The notes: generated by a model not told the origin, from the sequence alone. Numbered from the stretch's first letter, positions 43,130-51,582 are shown. The stretch is DNA of 64,000 bases from Paenibacillus eucommiae (GCF_017874215.1 NZ_JAGGLB010000003.1:496001-560000); one strand, 5' to 3'. Numbers and translations are program-made.

Positions 43130-44608
43130 CTAAAATAAATATCCTGTTTGTATAAATTCATTGAATAAATTAGAGGTATAATGTAACTCTATCCTTCTGT
43201 CATTAAATGAAATTGAATACTTAACCACATAGGGGGTTTCAATGTACAACAATGTAAGTTCTAGCAGGTTTGCATCCTTCCAACAAGTATGAGTTATTAA
43301 TTCCTGTTGATGAGTGGCTAAATCTTTTGTGAAGAGATCGCTTGAGTACATTAAATCATCAAAATTAAATAAATATGACTTAACTGTTTTGTCTTCGTAT
43401 GTAATTTGAAACTCTAGTTTCTCATCTCTGTAGAAAAAGCCAAGCTGCGAAATGTGTTGATCATTCTCCTTCAACGAATAATGTCGGTTGTCTATGTTAA
43501 ATACGGTAGCAGATAACGTTTCGGGTTTAGTGAAGGGATAGGCAATGCTTGATAGGTGTGTGTGTAATAATTTCTGCCCCTCATCATCTTCAGCGATTTC
43601 TGTGCCAATTTGCCCAAGAAGATGCTCATAAATTAAATGCAACAGTGTCTGAAGTTGTCTCATGCTTGAGAAGTTTGATGTTGCAGCAATAACTATATTT
43701 GCTTTGGGAGCAACAAAGCATAATTGTCCATACCCGCCATTCCCCATGAAACAACCTTCACGACATAGAAAAAATTGATACCCATAGCCTTGAGCAAAAT
43801 CAATCCGGTCTTCGCCTCTTCTTGTATCGCTCTGCTCTTTTGTAGCCAAATTTATATATGCCTCTGAAACAATTCTTTGTCCGTTGTACATGCCTTTGTT
43901 TAAAAGCATTTGTCCGAATTTAGCTATACCTTCCGTTGGAATACTCAGGCCCATCCCCCCAGCTGTAATACCCAATGGACAAGTTTCCCACGATGGGTTT
44001 GAAATACCCAAAGGCTCAAACAACCGGGGTGTTAAAAACTCCGTTAGATTTTGACCTGTCACTTTTTCTAGTATTGCAGCTAACATGTACGTAGAGTGTG
44101 TACTATAACGATAGTAAGTTCCTGGCTTGTGCTCTATTTCAAGAGACAAAAAAGCCTTAACCCAATCGGTTTCCTTTTCCACATAGCCATAAATATTGTC
44201 ATGGTGGCCAGCATTCATAGATAAAAGATGATGTACCGTCATATAAGATAAATTCTCTGAAATATGGTCCGGCACTTTGTCTGGAAAAAATGATATAACT
44301 TTATCGCTTAAGTCTAGAAAACCTTCATCTCTAGCAATTCCTACTGCAATGGATGTAAAGCTTTTACTAAGTGAAAATAAGAGTTGAGGACTGTTTTTTC
44401 GATAAGGATTTCGATAAAACTGGGCCGTAGCTTTACCATTTTGTAGTAAAATAAAACTATTCACTTCTAAGCTTGATCGTTCTACTTGTAATAAAAACTC
44501 AAGTATATGCCTAGAAGAAAGGCCATGCCTCTCTGAAAAGTCCTTTTGAATTTCACTGATCAAGATTTCAACCCCCATAGAAATTTCATTATTTCCATCT
44601 TCTAACAA
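43130..44608 (-). CDS. Serine beta-lactamase-like hydrolase (class C/DD-peptidase type)
   Basis: 492 residues without a signal peptide. The active-site SxxK is SLSK in LLFSLSKSFTSIAVGIA; the YxN-position motif appears as YST in YYRYSTHSTYMLA; GGYGQLCFVAP is at the KTG-like position. The C-terminal ~140 residues form an added beta-rich region. Family members include esterases and peptidases as well as beta-lactamases; the cytoplasmic location argues against antibiotic resistance. Confidence 0.88.
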   Translation of the reverse strand: MLEDGNNEISMGVEILISEIQKDFSERHGLSSRHILEFLLQVERSSLEVNSFILLQNGKATAQFYRNPYRKNSPQLLFSLSKSFTSIAVGIARDEGFLDLSDKVISFFPDKVPDHISENLSYMTVHHLLSMNAGHHDNIYGYVEKETDWVKAFLSLEIEHKPGTYYRYSTHSTYMLAAILEKVTGQNLTEFLTPRLFEPLGISNPSWETCPLGITAGGMGLSIPTEGIAKFGQMLLNKGMYNGQRIVSEAYINLATKEQSDTRRGEDRIDFAQGYGYQFFLCREGCFMGNGGYGQLCFVAPKANIVIAATSNFSSMRQLQTLLHLIYEHLLGQIGTEIAEDDEGQKLLHTHLSSIAYPFTKPETLSATVFNIDNRHYSLKENDQHISQLGFFYRDEKLEFQITYEDKTVKSYLFNFDDLMYSSDLFTKDLATHQQELITHTCWKDANLLELTLLYIETPYVVKYSISFNDRRIELHYTSNLFNEFIQTGYLF

Positions 44609-44774
44609 TCATATCGTACATACGTTTCCGTTACAATAAGTCGTTCCATTTTTCTATTGAATTGAGCAATTAGACATAAATCAATATATAATGTAAAATA
44701 CCAATTATTAGTTGAGCATAGTTTATTCCTTTTGCTATTTTGATTGATCAAATTTGAAAAAAAAGGGTGGTAAC

Positions 44775-44996
44775 ATGGACTTTTCTTCAATCGTCTTATT
44801 ATCGTTGATCTTACCAGTATTCGTACTAATCATTTACATTATGGCAAAAGCAATTATCAGCAATAGAATTCCTGACAGCCGTTATAATCCGTTCGATAAC
44901 ATTACAGGCCAGACAACAGTGATATTCCAAGAGCAAAAAGAAGAGAAAGAAGAAGATGACGAGCAGGGTGACGATATTAATAAAAATGAAAAGTAA
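44775..44996 (+). CDS. Small membrane protein, DUF3951-like
   Basis: 73 residues from ATG 44775 behind AAAGGGTGGTAAC. One N-terminal helix (IVLLSLILPVFVLIIYIMAKAI), then IPDSRYNPFDNITGQTTVIF and an acidic tail of Glu/Asp/Lys. The SRYNPFDNITGQT segment fits the DUF3951 family as I recall it. Function unknown. Confidence 0.75.
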   Translation: MDFSSIVLLSLILPVFVLIIYIMAKAIISNRIPDSRYNPFDNITGQTTVIFQEQKEEKEEDDEQGDDINKNEK

Positions 44997-45031
44997 TCCT
45001 AGCCCCCCATCGAATCAACAATAATGGAATT

Positions 45032-45064
45032 AAAAAAAACCGAGCACAAACACCCGGTTTAAAA
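45032..45064 (-). terminator. Terminator downstream of the His-rich CobW gene
   Basis: On the minus strand AAACCGGG and CTCGGTTT pair with one mismatch, followed by TTTTTTAATT. Confidence 0.7.
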
Positions 45065-45110
45065 GAAACTTTTGCAGTTATAGTTGTCTCATCATCTACA
45101 CTTCCATCCG

Positions 45111-46187
45111 TCAGTCCCCTTGCATGTTCCATACAGCAGCAACAATTTCTTCTTTCGAAAAGTTCTCCCCTATAAACACCGCAACACTAGGCACATCGGC
45201 TTTAGGTCTGATTTTTAAAATCTCCAGCTCGCGGTATGCGAATTGGAATAAATAAGGCTGCTCGTCGTCGGTGAAGCGTAACAACCCTTTAGCCCGGTAC
45301 ACCTCGCGAGGAAGCTTACTAATCAGGAGCTCGAATCGGTCTCTATCTATAGGCTTTTCAAAATAATGCGTATATACCATAACATGCTCATGAGAATGGT
45401 GATGCGCGGCAGAAACACATGCATGGTCTGTTGTATGTTCGCCTACAGGGTGTGCGTGTGTATTTCCTTGTTGTCCTTCATCTTCAGGGTGCTCAAGGTC
45501 AGCATGTTGATCATGGTCAGCATGGTCACAAGCACCGGACTCATGGCTCCCTTCGCTCATGTAATGCTCATCCCTTTGTGCGTGTTTCTCATCAAGAAAG
45601 TCTATACTTCCTTGACAATGAACCGTCGCCCGAATAGGAGCGAAGGCATTCCACCCGCGTATTTTCTGCTGAAGCTCGAGTAACTCATGAGCAGAAACCT
45701 TATCTGCTTTATTTAGAACTAACCAACCAGCACAGCGAATCTGCTCTTCCATCAAGCGGTAAGTCCGTCCCTTATTATTAAGACTGAGCTCTAATAAATG
45801 AGGCGCATCAATTACCGTCACGATAAATTTCAGCTCCACTTTTTTGAGAAGCGAGGCCTCTGTTATGCTATGAATGATCTCCATAGGATTGGCAATCCCC
45901 GTTGCTTCTATCAAAATAATATCAGGCTCGTAATTTTCCATAAGCTCATAAATGGTCATGCTCAAATCGCCGCTAATCGTACAGCAAATACACCCACTCA
46001 GCATTTCTGCCATGGGAACGTTCGCATCCAGCATTTGGCCATCTATATTAATATCCCCAATCTCATTCATAAGAATGGCCGGCTTCTTACCCGACTCTTG
46101 CAGAGCATCGAGAACCTGGTTCAAGAGCGTGGTCTTCCCGCTCCCCAAAAATCCTGAAAAAAGGTAAATCGGAATAGGCTTATTCAT
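45111..46187 (-). CDS. CobW/COG0523 GTPase with His-rich metal-binding region
   Basis: 358 residues from ATG 46187 behind AGGAGGCGTACCG. G1 GFLGSGKTT, metal motif CxCC in GCICCTISGD, IEATGIANPMEI, NKAD, and a CobW_C domain. Residues about 210-270 contain a dense His/Asp/Glu region (HADHDQHADLEH, THAHPVGEHTTDH, HHHSHEH) absent from the other COG0523 protein of this window. Divergent from a His-rich NicO exporter, it may handle nickel, cobalt or zinc. Confidence 0.87.
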   Translation of the reverse strand: MNKPIPIYLFSGFLGSGKTTLLNQVLDALQESGKKPAILMNEIGDINIDGQMLDANVPMAEMLSGCICCTISGDLSMTIYELMENYEPDIILIEATGIANPMEIIHSITEASLLKKVELKFIVTVIDAPHLLELSLNNKGRTYRLMEEQIRCAGWLVLNKADKVSAHELLELQQKIRGWNAFAPIRATVHCQGSIDFLDEKHAQRDEHYMSEGSHESGACDHADHDQHADLEHPEDEGQQGNTHAHPVGEHTTDHACVSAAHHHSHEHVMVYTHYFEKPIDRDRFELLISKLPREVYRAKGLLRFTDDEQPYLFQFAYRELEILKIRPKADVPSVAVFIGENFSKEEIVAAVWNMQGD

Positions 46188-46298
46188 CGGTACGCCTCCT
46201 GTGATTTTATTTAGCAAGTTAGCAGCTATACCCGCATAGAGTAAGAGGAGTCAGGTTGTCTACTTTTGAGGGACTGCTCCCTCTAGGAGGATGTTCAT

Positions 46299-47072
46299 AT
46301 GGAACTGGTTTACACAATTCCCGCAGCAATAGGGTTAGGTGCGCTTCACGCGTTGGAGCCGGGACACGGTAAAGGAGTCATTTCAGCTTATCTCATTGCG
46401 ATCCGCGGGAAGATCAAGGATGCCATGTTCATTGGCATTATTTCAGCAATCACGCATACGATTTCCATTGTAATTTTGTCATTGGCCGCCTCGGCTATGA
46501 TTCAATGGCTGGCTCCTGATCAGTTAATTCATTGGATCGAATTAATTGCTGGTATTCTAATCACATTAATTGGGGCAAAAATTCTGTATGGTCATTATTA
46601 CCCGCGTATCCTCTCGCTAGGCTCCTTGGCATATCTACAAAAAGACCGGCTCTCGGAGCAATGTGACCACCACCACCATCATCATAATCATGAAAATCAG
46701 AAGCACCATAAGCATGATCATCAAAGTCATCATAGTCACCATCAGCATGCCGATGAAGCACCAACATCCATACTTAGGCTAATCGTCGTGGGGTTCTTCA
46801 CTGGGATCATTCCATGCCCAAGTGCTGTGGCCATTTTTTTGGCAGCGATCGCCGCAGGTCAAATCCCGCTCGGAATCGGTCTGGTTAGCGCATTTTCCTT
46901 AGGGAGTGCTATTACGATGTGTGCTGTCGGAATCCTTGTTGTTCGAATCGGACGTACAATTAAAAATAGGGGCAGCCTGACTTTTGCCCGTTCTCTGAAT
47001 ATGGTTTCGTCGCTTATCATTATTGGTATAGGCCTGCTCGTAACTATTAATGCCGTAGGTCAATTTGCTTAA
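46299..47072 (+). CDS. NicO/RcnA-like nickel-cobalt transporter with His-rich loop
   Basis: 257 residues. Six-helix NicO family: motif HALEPGHGKGVISAYLIAIRG in helix 1 region, a loop with ~20 His residues (DHHHHHHNHENQKHHKHD, then HQSHHSHHQH), and the second half GFFTGIIPCPSAVAIFLAAIA. AGGAGG lies 8 nt before the ATG. Exports or imports Ni/Co ions. A strong antisense promoter with a Zur-like box lies 32 bp beyond its stop. Confidence 0.9.
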   Translation: MELVYTIPAAIGLGALHALEPGHGKGVISAYLIAIRGKIKDAMFIGIISAITHTISIVILSLAASAMIQWLAPDQLIHWIELIAGILITLIGAKILYGHYYPRILSLGSLAYLQKDRLSEQCDHHHHHHNHENQKHHKHDHQSHHSHHQHADEAPTSILRLIVVGFFTGIIPCPSAVAIFLAAIAAGQIPLGIGLVSAFSLGSAITMCAVGILVVRIGRTIKNRGSLTFARSLNMVSSLIIIGIGLLVTINAVGQFA

Positions 47073-47103
47073 TTAAATAAGTATAAAATTCAACATGGCA
47101 TCA

Positions 47104-47133
47104 ATTATATTAGTAATATTTACTACTTATCAA
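47104..47133 (-). promoter_or_regulatory. Antisense promoter with a Zur-like box in its spacer
   Basis: Minus strand TTGATA (47128-47133), 18 bp, TATAAT (47104-47109). The spacer holds the palindrome TAGTAAATATTACTA (47111-47125), matching the Zur consensus at 11 of 14 positions and the zagA site at 13 of 15. No gene starts downstream on this strand; it points into the 3' end of the nicO gene. Confidence 0.65.
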
Positions 47134-47177
47134 TCATAACTCTTTTTCTTTTCCACTGTCAACGGCATACGAAAAGA

Positions 47178-47218
47178 AAAATGCAAGGCAGGAACATATA
47201 CTGTTCCTCCTTGCATTT
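47178..47218 (-). terminator. Terminator of the ppaC transcript
   Basis: AAATGCAAGG.AGGAAC pairs with GTTCCT.CCTTGCATTT, with T-rich sequence (TTTTTCTTTTC) on the minus strand. It lies ~130 bp after the ppaC stop. Confidence 0.85.
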
Positions 47219-47240
47219 CCTGGGTTTGACGCTATGATAG

Positions 47241-47347
47241 CAGCTCAGCGCAACAGCACTTGCGTCTCTGCTTGTAGCTCTGATTGCAGTTGCTGCTTGT
47301 GTCTCTGCTTGCAGCTTTGCTTGCGGCTTGCTTGTAGCTCTGATTGC
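47241..47347. repeat. Degenerate short repeats in the ppaC 3' region
   Basis: CTTGTAGCTCTGATTGC occurs at 47271-47287 and 47331-47347, and GTCTCTGCTTG at 47264-47274 and 47301-47311, within a low-complexity tract rich in TTGC and GCTT. Confidence 0.85.
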
Positions 47348-47351
47348 TGCC

Positions 47352-48284
47352 CTACAGCTTGTTAAAAATATCAGTCAAGACAGGCACAATTTGTGACTTC
47401 CGCGAAACAACGCCTTTCAGAACAGCTTTGTTATCAATCAAATTAACGTTGTAGGCTTGTTCCACAGCTTGTGTTGAACGGCCCAGCGCTAAAGCAACCG
47501 AATCATTGTTTAGAATATCGGTCACTACGAAAACAAATAGATCCAGTCCCTTCTCCGAAATAATGGCGGAAAGGGCTTCTTCCAGCTCAGCTTGCCGGGC
47601 AAGCACATCATTCGTATCCACAGCATTCACTTGCGCGATTTCCACTTTGTAGCTGCCCATTTGGAACTCTTTGGCATCCAGGGAAATCAGCTGGCTGATC
47701 GTTTTGTCGCTTAGATCAGCACCTGCTTTAAGCATATCCAACCCGTAGGTCTCGATGTTAACTCCGGCTATTTCCGCTAATTCATGAGCTGCCGCTACAT
47801 CTTCCTCCGTGCAAGTTGGTGATTTCAAAAGCAATGTATCTGAAACGATCGCTGATAGCATAAGTCCAGCTGCCTCTTTACGGATAGCAATTCCTTTTTC
47901 TTTGTACAATTTATTTAGAATAGTTGCCGTGCACCCTACAGGTTCAGCACGATAGTACAACGGATTGCTAGTTTCAAAGTTGGCGATACGGTGATGATCA
48001 ATCACTTCAAGAACTCGAACCTGATCAATATCCGCCACGCTCTGCTGACGCTCGTTGTGATCTACCAGAATAACGTTACTAACTTCGTTAGCTACAGTTT
48101 CTACCAAGCGTGGTTCTTTTACTTGGAAATAGTCAAGCACAAATTGTGTTTCCCCACTGATGCTTCCAAGACGAACAGGCTCAACGTTAGCACCCAACGC
48201 TGTTTTTAATTCAGCATAAGCAATTGCCGAGCAAATCGTGTCTGTGTCTGGATTTTTGTGGCCAAAAATAAGTGTTTTCTCCAT
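47352..48284 (-). CDS. ppaC: Manganese-dependent inorganic pyrophosphatase (family II)
   Basis: 310 residues. Family II motifs: [33 protein letters not shown] (DHH), and the C-terminal DHHA2 domain ending [19 protein letters not shown] with the SRK substrate motif. Hydrolyses pyrophosphate in the cytoplasm with Mn/Co. Start at the second of two ATGs (7 nt from AAGGAG). The transcript runs ~130 bp past the stop to a terminator through a repetitive tract. Confidence 0.96.
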   Translation of the reverse strand: MEKTLIFGHKNPDTDTICSAIAYAELKTALGANVEPVRLGSISGETQFVLDYFQVKEPRLVETVANEVSNVILVDHNERQQSVADIDQVRVLEVIDHHRIANFETSNPLYYRAEPVGCTATILNKLYKEKGIAIRKEAAGLMLSAIVSDTLLLKSPTCTEEDVAAAHELAEIAGVNIETYGLDMLKAGADLSDKTISQLISLDAKEFQMGSYKVEIAQVNAVDTNDVLARQAELEEALSAIISEKGLDLFVFVVTDILNNDSVALALGRSTQAVEQAYNVNLIDNKAVLKGVVSRKSQIVPVLTDIFNKL

Positions 48285-48410
48285 CATCTTACTCCTTATT
48301 CATTTTTCTTGGGTGAGATCAATATCTCATAGAATAATTTCCCTTACTAGATTATACATTTAAACTCTTATTAATCCAATTCATTTACAGAGATTTTTTT
48401 TACAATGGGC

Positions 48411-49721
48411 TTAATCCTCTTTTTCCAAAGACAAGGGGTCGCTCTGTTTGATAATTTCGATCTTGCGGATCCGATTATCATCTCTTTCACGCACTATAAA
48501 AATCAATGAATCGTAATGCCATTCCAAATCCTTTTCCAGCTCAGGCTGCTGGCTGTAGAGCCATCCCCCGATCGAGTCGACCTTGTCGTTCTCCAGCTCA
48601 ATTCCAAGTGCATTATTAATATCATCAATCGAAGCTACACCATTCACCAGAAATCGATTTTGGTCGAGTGCTTCAATTTCCTTTTTCTCATCCTGGTCAA
48701 ACTCATCACGAATTTCTCCGACGATCTCCTCAATAATATCTTCAATCGTAATAAGACCGGACGTTCCGCCATATTCATCCAAAAGCAGTGCGATATGAAC
48801 GCGTTCCAGCTGCATTCTTTTGAGTAGGACATTGACAGGCATCACTTCAGGCACAGTCATTACAGGCTGCAGCAGTGATTTAAAGTTGAAATTTGGATTA
48901 TTGTCATAACTTAGAAATATTTGTTTCGTATTTACTATTCCGATAATGTGATCTTTGCTCTCAAGCGCAACTGGAAATCGGGTATATTGTTCTTTTTTTA
49001 TTATCGCCATATTCTCTTCAAGCGTATTGTTGGCATACAGACAGATCATATCCGTACGCGGCACCATGATCTCACGGGCAAGCAGCTCATCGAAAGCAAA
49101 TATCCGGTTCACATAGCCGTATTCCGTCTTGTTGATTTTACCGCTCTGATAGCTCTCTGATAAAATAATGCGAATTTCTTCTTCCGAATGGGCCTCTTCA
49201 TGTTCCCCTGCCGATTTGATGCCAAAAACTCTGACCAGCTTGTTAGCCGAGCCATTGAGCAACCAGATGAACGGATACATGACTTTATAAAAAACAATAA
49301 TAAGTGGAGCGGTAAGTATAGAGATTTGTTCAGCTTTCTGAATCGCTAATGTTTTTGGAGCAAGCTCACCTAATACGACATGCAGGTAAGTAATGGAAAC
49401 GAAAGCAATAATAAAGGAAAGAATGGAGACTACACTTTCACCCAAAGCCATTTTCTCAAACAAAGGATGTAGAATCGCTTCAACCGTCGGTTCACCCAAC
49501 CAACCAAGTCCGAGGGCCGTAATCGTAATACCGAGCTGGCAGGCTGACAGATATCCGTCAAGATTCGATGTTACTTTCTGAACAGCAATTGAATTTTTTG
49601 CTTTCTCCACTACCATCTGATCCACTCGGCTCGGACGAATCCGAATAATTGCGAATTCCGTTGCTACAAAAAAAGCGGTAAGTAAAATAAGTAATGCCAC
49701 CAAAAACAAATTGAGAACCAT
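48411..49721 (-). CDS. CNNM/CorC-type membrane protein with CBS domains (hemolysin-like family)
   Basis: 436 residues. N-terminal DUF21/CNNM membrane domain (four hydrophobic segments, FFVATEFAIIRIRPSRVDQ, HVVLGELAPKTLAI), then a CBS pair (MVPRTDMICLYANNT, LLKRMQLERVHIALLLDEYGGTSGLITIEDIIEEIVGEI) and a C-terminal CorC_HlyC domain. Family members export Mg or related divalent ions. AAGGAAGG precedes the ATG. Its promoter carries the same palindrome as the divergent DUF1836 gene. Confidence 0.93.
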   Translation of the reverse strand: MVLNLFLVALLILLTAFFVATEFAIIRIRPSRVDQMVVEKAKNSIAVQKVTSNLDGYLSACQLGITITALGLGWLGEPTVEAILHPLFEKMALGESVVSILSFIIAFVSITYLHVVLGELAPKTLAIQKAEQISILTAPLIIVFYKVMYPFIWLLNGSANKLVRVFGIKSAGEHEEAHSEEEIRIILSESYQSGKINKTEYGYVNRIFAFDELLAREIMVPRTDMICLYANNTLEENMAIIKKEQYTRFPVALESKDHIIGIVNTKQIFLSYDNNPNFNFKSLLQPVMTVPEVMPVNVLLKRMQLERVHIALLLDEYGGTSGLITIEDIIEEIVGEIRDEFDQDEKKEIEALDQNRFLVNGVASIDDINNALGIELENDKVDSIGGWLYSQQPELEKDLEWHYDSLIFIVRERDDNRIRKIEIIKQSDPLSLEKED

Positions 49722-49779
49722 GTGTACCTTCCTTTTTCTTCATTTTTAAACCTAATTTTTCTGAACTGTTCCAATAAAT

Positions 49780-49823
49780 AGTTCATATGAACTTATTGTA
49801 TCTTGGATTAGAGAAACACTCAA
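49780..49823 (-). promoter_or_regulatory. CNNM gene promoter with palindromic operator
   Basis: Minus strand TTGAGT (49818-49823), 17 bp, TACAAT (49795-49800). The perfect palindrome AGTTCATATGAACT (49780-49793) begins one base beyond the -10. Confidence 0.82.
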
Positions 49824-49831
49824 TGTTCCAA

Positions 49832-49871
49832 TTTGGCTATATTCGCTTGTATTGGCCTATATTTTCTTGCA
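49832..49871. repeat. Imperfect 20-bp direct repeat between the divergent promoters
   Basis: TTTGGCTATATTCGCTTGTA and ATTGGCCTATATTTTCTTGC follow one another, with 4-5 differences, between the two operator sites. Confidence 0.6.
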
Positions 49872-49910
49872 CTAATAACATAACCGCATGTTCTTTTTAT
49901 TATTTGGGCT

Positions 49911-49955
49911 TTGACATGAGCGCAGGGCCGTTTTATCATAAGTTCATAAGAACTT
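49911..49955 (+). promoter_or_regulatory. DUF1836 gene promoter with palindromic operator
   Basis: TTGACA (49911-49916), 17 bp, TATCAT (49934-49939), followed at once by AAGTTC-ATAA-GAACTT (49940-49955), the same half-sites as the operator of the divergent CNNM promoter and in the same position relative to the -10. Confidence 0.85.
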
Positions 49956-49977
49956 TTTTCTGAAACGAGGATTTAAC

Positions 49978-50730
49978 ATGGAAACTTTAATGTTCACACG
50001 GAAAGACATGGCTAATCTGCTGCTTTCCCTCTACGGAACATCTGCTAAGCCTCCTTTGCACATTATTCAAGAAATATGGAGAACCAGACATTTGCGGGAG
50101 ATGGAACAAGGCAAATCCATGTCAGCATTTATTTCGATGAATCTTTCGACCGTTTTTGAACGGATTATTAAATCTGATGTCAATGCTGCATTTTCCATTC
50201 ACGATATTGTGTCCCTTGGGTCTCAGATCGAATACACCCACTTTTCCGTGACATCAGTGCAGAATTGGGTCAAGCGTGATTTCAAGGATTTCATAGGTCT
50301 AGCCAAGGAAGGCAAAAAATACTCACTGCAGCAGGTTGCCTTATTTTTTATCATTGAAGACCTGCGCTCCACTCTTGACTATGAGTCGATCCGAAAATTG
50401 TTTGAAATTGTGTTTGGCGGGAATGGATTGAACCGGAAAGCGATGATTGAGCCTTTGGAATTTTACGCAGCCTATGCCGATTTGTTCGAGGATTTGGATG
50501 ATAGATACAAAAATTTATTTATCGAACGCGGAGATACGATTAATAAATGGGATCATTTGATTAATGAGGTATCCAAAGAATATGTAGCCTCCAAGGACGA
50601 ACTGTCAGTAGATCAAAAAGCGGCACTGCAAAATGCAATTCACATATCGATGATTTCGGTCCATACTTCCAGCTTTCATTCCTTAGCTAGACGTTATGTG
50701 AATGGCATGGTATTTCTGCGCAATATATAA
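49978..50730 (+). CDS. DUF1836 protein with MerR-like helix-turn-helix
   Basis: 250 residues. The central region HFSVTSVQNWVKRDFKDFIG followed by GKKYSLQQVALFFIIEDLR has the layout of a MerR-type winged helix (turn, W, R, then Y and I positions). The C-terminal ~100 residues are helical. DUF1836 proteins are uncharacterised. Its own promoter and that of the divergent CNNM gene carry matching palindromes, so it is probably a repressor of both. Confidence 0.82.
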   Translation: METLMFTRKDMANLLLSLYGTSAKPPLHIIQEIWRTRHLREMEQGKSMSAFISMNLSTVFERIIKSDVNAAFSIHDIVSLGSQIEYTHFSVTSVQNWVKRDFKDFIGLAKEGKKYSLQQVALFFIIEDLRSTLDYESIRKLFEIVFGGNGLNRKAMIEPLEFYAAYADLFEDLDDRYKNLFIERGDTINKWDHLINEVSKEYVASKDELSVDQKAALQNAIHISMISVHTSSFHSLARRYVNGMVFLRNI

Positions 50731-50742
50731 AAAAAAGCAAAG

Positions 50743-50779
50743 AAGCGATAAGTCAGCATAGTTCCTTATCGCTTTTTTG
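50743..50779. terminator. Bidirectional terminator
   Basis: AAGCGATAAG and CTTATCGCTT form the stem around ~13 nt, with A and T tracts on both sides. It serves the DUF1836 gene (+) and the Cys-rich gene (-). Confidence 0.88.
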
Positions 50780-50797
50780 CCATGATCAAGAAAGGGT

Positions 50798-51121
50798 CTA
50801 AATAAAAAAGAAGGGAACGAGGAACAACAGCGCAATAGAAGCCCAGGTCAGTGCCAGCGCTGGATTTCCAAAACCAAAGCCGAAGGGTCCAAAAGCAGAG
50901 GTTTTTCCTTTTTCCTGCATTTGCTCCAACTGCTTCTTGGCTTTTTGCGGTTTAGTCGACAAAATATTCGCTCCACTGCAGCACCCATTAAATTCTAAGC
51001 CAGCTTCTGTCACACCTGTTAATGTGCCATAAACGTGCCTGCCGTCATTTAGTACACAACAAACCTCGCGGCCAATATGGGGAAGGCATGACTCTCTACA
51101 AATCGGAGTAATGAGCTGCAT
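50798..51121 (-). CDS. Small Cys-rich protein with a C-terminal hydrophobic tail, unknown
   Basis: 107 residues from ATG 51121 behind AAAGGAGGAAGCATTT. The N-terminal part has six Cys residues (ICRESCLPHIGREVCCVL and FNGCCSG) around a segment HVYGTLTGVTEAGLEFNG that looks like an Sm-type small beta barrel. A Lys/Gln linker, a Gly/Phe-rich patch (FGPFGFGFG) and a hydrophobic C-terminus (ALTWASIALLFLVPFFFI) follow. Spore coat proteins of Bacillales can look like this, but I recognise no family. Confidence 0.75.
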   Translation of the reverse strand: MQLITPICRESCLPHIGREVCCVLNDGRHVYGTLTGVTEAGLEFNGCCSGANILSTKPQKAKKQLEQMQEKGKTSAFGPFGFGFGNPALALTWASIALLFLVPFFFI

Positions 51122-51283
51122 AAATGCTTCCTCCTTTCAATTATTCCCCATATTGTATTCTTATAGGTTAATTTCTGTAATAGACAACGGTCTACATCCA
51201 CAAGAATAACCTCTTACATCCGCGGAAAGTTGCCAAGACCTTTGATGTTTGATATGCTTATAGAACGACTAAAGTCGTACAAC

Positions 51284-51312
51284 ACAAAAAACCTCTTTTC
51301 TTAGAAGAGGTT
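51284..51312 (-). terminator. Minus-strand terminator of an antisense transcript
   Basis: Minus strand AACCTCTT and AAGAGGTT pair around ~7 nt and are followed by TTTTTTGTG. No minus-strand gene ends nearby, so it terminates either the predicted Fur-controlled RNA or read-through from yxlG. Confidence 0.8.
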
Positions 51313-51582
51313 CCTTATTGCTATTACAAGCACCACCTTGTAAAGCAACTACAGCTTGTGTTGCAACCCCATTTGAATGGAGGTGACAAATATGGCTAAA
51401 GACGTATTGTGCGAAGTTAATTCCTGCCGCTACTGGGCTAATGAAAACAAATGCAGCGCAAGTTCCATCTACATTATTAATCACAGTAATAAAGAGGCTC
51501 ACAAATCCGCTGAAACGGATTGCAAAACTTTTGAAGTGAAGTAAGAACTACGATTGGAGGAACCCCCAAGGTTCCTTCTTTC
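51286..51582 (-). ncRNA. Predicted iron-regulated RNA antisense to the DUF1540 gene
   Basis: Start expected ~7 nt past the -10 (51589-51594) and end at the T run near 51286, about 300 nt. The RNA would be complementary to the whole DUF1540 coding region and its ribosome binding site. Readable minus-strand frames inside have no ribosome binding site. Predicted from promoter, Fur box and terminator only. Confidence 0.5.
51392..51544 (+). CDS. DUF1540 protein (small Cys-rich, probable metal-binding)
   Basis: 50 residues from ATG 51392 behind AATGGAGGTGACAAAT. MAKDVLCEVNSCRYWANENK, then CSASSIYIIN and a C-terminal CKTFEVK give the DUF1540 arrangement of four Cys residues. The family is found in spore formers and is uncharacterised. 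The ~100 bp upstream contain short inverted repeats (for example TTACAAG/CTTGTAA), and the gene is overlapped by a predicted antisense RNA. Confidence 0.88.
   Translation: MAKDVLCEVNSCRYWANENKCSASSIYIINHSNKEAHKSAETDCKTFEVK

Noticed and set aside
51269-51502. Minus-strand 77-codon frame across the DUF1540 gene
   Set aside because: GTG start without ribosome binding site and no family resemblance. The DUF1540 frame on the plus strand has a strong site and conserved Cys pattern.
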